Shown: piece after piece, positions 5,631 through 9,884 of the stretch
How positions within the stretch are numbered: position 1 is the stretch's first letter
Layout: the number at the start of each line of letters is the position of its first letter
Position numbers and translations under genes: made by a program
The notes under the pieces: generated by a model
What the model was told of the DNA's origin: nothing
Database searches by the model: none
The model's input: the letters and a program-made list of their open reading frames with translations, nothing else
From: Alphaproteobacteria bacterium
GTDB lineage: Bacteria > Pseudomonadota > Alphaproteobacteria > Caulobacterales > Caulobacteraceae
Direction: 5' to 3'
Assembly: GCA_018895795.1 (NCBI GenBank)
Contig: JAHINZ010000033.1
Coordinates: 1 to 9,884 of the forward strand
Length of the DNA stretch: 9,884 nt

Positions 5631-6215
5631 ATGAAAGTCATTCTGCTCGAACGCGTTGAAGGCACTGGCGTCCTCGGCGACGTGGTCACCGTGAAGGACG
5701 GCTTCGCCCGTAACTTCCTGCTGCCGCGTCACAAGGCGCTCCGCGCCAACGCCGCCAACCTGAAGTCCTTCGAAGTCCAACGCGCTGAAATCGAAGTTCG
5801 CAACGTCGCGAACCGCGAATCCGCCGTGGCTGTCGGTGAGACCCTCGATGGCACGCAATACGTGATGATCCGTCAGGCTGGCGAAAGCGGCCAGCTGTAC
5901 GGTTCGGTCGCGGGTCGCGATGTCGCTGACGCCATCAAGGCCGAAGGCGGCAAGGTCGATCGCTCGATGATCGTCCTCGACAAGCCGATCAAGACGCTGG
6001 GCGTTCACGAAGTGAAGGTGCGGCTGCACGCCGAGGTGACCGTCACGGTCACTCTCAACATCGCGCGCAGCGCCGACGAAGCCGAACGCCAAGCGCGCGG
6101 CGAAAACGTCGTCGCCGCTCAATTCGAAGAAGATCGCGCGGCGGAGGCCGAAGCGGCCTCCGACATGGCGGCCGGCGGCGCCGGTTCGTTCGAAGGCGAC
6201 CACTACGAGTCCTGA
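5631..6215 (+). CDS. rplI: 50S ribosomal protein L9
   Basis: A 194-residue large-subunit protein that extends from the base of the L1 stalk and helps maintain reading frame. The N-terminal domain has the L9 signature (MKVILLERVEGTGVLGDVV, then VKDGFARNFLLPRHKA, residues 1-36). A charged connecting helix follows at about 40-75, then the C-terminal domain to about residue 147 (GVHEVKVRLHAEVTVTVTLNI). The last 45 residues are an acidic, Ala-rich tail absent from the 149-residue Escherichia coli protein but usual in alphaproteobacteria. It begins 13 bases after rpsR and is the last gene before a strong terminator. Confidence 0.97.
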   Translation: MKVILLERVEGTGVLGDVVTVKDGFARNFLLPRHKALRANAANLKSFEVQRAEIEVRNVANRESAVAVGETLDGTQYVMIRQAGESGQLYGSVAGRDVADAIKAEGGKVDRSMIVLDKPIKTLGVHEVKVRLHAEVTVTVTLNIARSADEAERQARGENVVAAQFEEDRAAEAEAASDMAAGGAGSFEGDHYES

Positions 6216-6241
6216 TCCTTTCGGATCTGGGTGCTCTTCAG

Positions 6242-6273
6242 AAACGGCGCGGAGCAATCCGCGCCGTTTTTTT
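6242..6273 (+). terminator. Rho-independent terminator of the rpsF operon
   Basis: AAACGGCGCGGA (6242-6253) and TCCGCGCCGTTT (6258-6269) form a perfect 12-bp stem closed by a GCAA tetraloop and followed by a run of seven T (6267-6273). It lies 26 bp after the rplI stop. Confidence 0.95.
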
Positions 6274-6336
6274 CTGCGTTGCCACGAAGAAATGTTCAAC
6301 TTGTCGGCGCCGCAAGACGCGCCCATGGTTCTCCTT

Positions 6337-6401
6337 GAGGCGAAAAGCCTCCGAACCCGGACAGACCGATCCTCAAAATCGGCCCGCGGGACAACCTGAG
6401 G
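6337..6401 (+). promoter_or_regulatory. Structured leader of the TonB-dependent receptor gene, possible pseudoknot on the ribosome site
   Basis: Two hairpins precede the receptor start: GAGGC/GCCTC (6337-6341 with 6347-6351, loop GAAAA) and CCGAT/ATCGG (6366-6370 with 6378-6382, loop CCTCAAA). The second loop begins CCTCA (6371-6375), which is exactly complementary to TGAGG (6397-6401), part of the Shine-Dalgarno of the receptor gene. That would make an H-type pseudoknot that hides the ribosome site. The 3' arm of the first hairpin also holds CCTC and could compete for the same GAGG. This is not a riboswitch class I can name: no cobalamin or TPP core sequence is visible. I found no clear promoter. 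Confidence 0.35.
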
Positions 6402-6411
6402 GGAACTACAG

Positions 6412-8841
<2,430 letters not shown>

Positions 8842-8862
8842 GCTGGACAAGAGTCCTGGACT

Positions 8863-8893
8863 GGGCGCGGCGACCCATCGCCGCGCCCTTTTT
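8863..8893 (+). terminator. Rho-independent terminator of the receptor gene
   Basis: GGGCGCGGCGA (8863-8873) and TCGCCGCGCCC (8878-8888) pair perfectly over a CCCA loop and are followed by five T. It starts 22 bp after the receptor stop. Confidence 0.93.
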
Positions 8894-8999
8894 CTTGCAC
8901 CGAGACGGGGGGAGAACATACACAAAACATCCCCGTTCATCTGATGCGCGACCCCACACGGCCCGCGCGAAAAACCAGGCTCCGCGTTAATCTGTGACG
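8894..8999 (+). promoter_or_regulatory. Presumed dnaB promoter region
   Basis: The receptor terminator upstream means that dnaB needs its own promoter in these about 105 bases. A weak candidate is TTGCAC (8895-8900) with CATACA (8917-8922) at 16 bp. Other structure includes ACGGGG/CCCCGT (8905-8910 and 8931-8936) flanking a GAAC-N7-AAAC sequence (8914-8928). No Shine-Dalgarno is evident before the start. Confidence 0.35.
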
Positions 9000-9884
9000 A
9001 TGTCGCTTGTCCCCGCTCTAGATTTGCGTCCGCCCCACGCGGACATCACCATCGCTGTCGCGCCGCACAATCTTGAAGCCGAGCAGGCCCTCCTGGGCGT
9101 GCTGCTGTATGATAACGCGGCCTATGAGCGGCTGACCGACGCCCTGAACGGGCGGCATTTCTACGAGCCCTTCCACCAGCGCCTGTTCCAGTCGATCGAG
9201 ACCCACATCCGCAAGGGCCAGTTGGCCGAGCCGATCCTGCTGGCCGACGAATTCAAGAAGGATCCGGCCTTCGAGGAACTGGGCGGCCTGCGCTATCTGG
9301 CCGATCTGGTCGACCGGGCCCCGCCCGCCGCGAATGTCGGCGACTACGCCCGGGCGGTCTTCGACCTGGCGCTACGCCGCGACCTGATCCGCATTGGCGG
9401 CGAAATCTCTAGCGCCGCCCATGGCGGCGGCGACGAGATCCGCCCCGCCCGCGACCAGATCGAGTCGGCCGAACAACAGCTTTACACCCTGGCCGAAAGC
9501 GGCACGGCGTCGTCGGGCTTCGTCACCTTCGGCGACGCCTTGCGCGGCGCGGTCGAGATGACCGCCGAGGCCTATAGCCGTGACGGCGGCATGTCCGGCG
9601 TCGCCACCGACCTGACCGACCTCGACCAGAAGATCGGCGGCCTACACCCCTCCGACCTCGTGGTGCTGGCAGGCCGCCCGTCGATGGGCAAGACCGCCCT
9701 GGCCACCAACATCGCCTTCAATATCGCCCGCAAATACGCCTACGAGATCCAGCCCGACGGCACGAAGAAGACCGTTCAAGGGGGCGTTGTGGCCTTCTTC
9801 TCGCTGGAAATGAGCGCCGAACAGCTGGCCCTGCGGATGCTCGCCGACGCCTCGGGCGTCTCCGGCGACCGGCTGCGCAAGGGC
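9000..9884 (+). CDS. dnaB: Replicative DNA helicase DnaB (5' part, runs off the window)
   Basis: The first 295 codons of the hexameric helicase that unwinds DNA at the replication fork and interacts with primase. The N-terminal domain covers about residues 20-125 (PHNLEAEQALLGVLLYDN, then FYEPFHQRLFQSI). The linker helix and the RecA-like core follow. The core has Walker A GRPSMGKT at 225-232 and the H1a motif FFSLEMS with Glu270. Residues 246-262 carry a polar insertion (around QPDGTKKTVQGG) between Walker A and H1a that Escherichia coli DnaB lacks; I have seen similar insertions in alphaproteobacterial members. ATG 9000 is preferred. GTG 8994 is the only other upstream option because a TAA lies at 8988-8990. 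The start lacks a good ribosome site and may be translated as a leaderless mRNA. Walker B and the DNA-binding loops are outside the window. Confidence 0.95.
   Translation, partial: MSLVPALDLRPPHADITIAVAPHNLEAEQALLGVLLYDNAAYERLTDALNGRHFYEPFHQRLFQSIETHIRKGQLAEPILLADEFKKDPAFEELGGLRYLADLVDRAPPAANVGDYARAVFDLALRRDLIRIGGEISSAAHGGGDEIRPARDQIESAEQQLYTLAESGTASSGFVTFGDALRGAVEMTAEAYSRDGGMSGVATDLTDLDQKIGGLHPSDLVVLAGRPSMGKTALATNIAFNIARKYAYEIQPDGTKKTVQGGVVAFFSLEMSAEQLALRMLADASGVSGDRLRKG

Noticed and set aside
4808..5689. 293-codon open frame on the minus strand opposite rpsF-rpsR
   Set aside because: It covers the ribosomal leader and genes, and its composition is that of an antisense shadow.
6301..6329. 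TTGTCG ... CATGGT as the receptor promoter
   Set aside because: The -35 is acceptable but the -10 matches poorly, so it is not reported as a feature.
6274..6411. Cobalamin or TPP riboswitch before the receptor
   Set aside because: None of the conserved core sequences of these riboswitches is visible, and the space after the terminator (under 140 bases) is short for a cobalamin element.

Overview
The window looks like chromosomal core DNA from a GC-rich alphaproteobacterium, most likely Caulobacter or a close relative such as Phenylobacterium. The signs are strong GC bias at third codon positions, the lengths and tails of the ribosomal proteins, the fabD/fabG and rpsF-rpsR-rplI ... dnaB neighbourhoods, and a large TonB-dependent receptor. 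The genus is inferred from style and gene order and was not tested by search.

Layout, left to right. (1) Minus strand, 1-1208: a fatty acid synthesis pair, fabD followed by the first 45 codons of fabG. They are separated by a long inverted repeat and a 16-bp palindrome on the fabD stop codon. (2) Plus strand, 1421-1954: an exported PrxQ/BCP-like peroxiredoxin with a perfect 14-bp palindrome just upstream. (3) Plus strand, 2028-4017: a membrane-anchored AraC-type regulator (about seven predicted membrane helices plus a C-terminal double HTH), then 73 bp downstream a membrane di-iron hydroxylase of the sterol desaturase family. (4) Minus strand, 3992-4660: an unrecognised exported protein whose 3' end overlaps the hydroxylase gene by 26 bp. 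(5) Plus strand, 4934-6215: the rpsF-rpsR-rplI ribosomal protein operon, with a recognisable promoter, a structured leader that may be the S6:S18 autoregulatory site, and a textbook terminator. (6) Plus strand, 6412-8841: a TonB-dependent outer-membrane receptor with its own terminator and a leader that could fold into a pseudoknot covering the ribosome binding site. (7) Plus strand, 9000-end: the first 295 codons of the replicative helicase dnaB, with no convincing Shine-Dalgarno sequence.

Most of this is housekeeping: lipid synthesis, translation and replication. The accessory content is the peroxiredoxin, the regulator/hydroxylase pair, the exported unknown and the receptor. I see no CRISPR array, insertion sequence, tRNA, rRNA, phage gene or defence system, and no clear new multi-gene system. 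The best leads are the regulator/hydroxylase pair and the two structured leaders (rpsF and the receptor). All of these rest on visual reading only.
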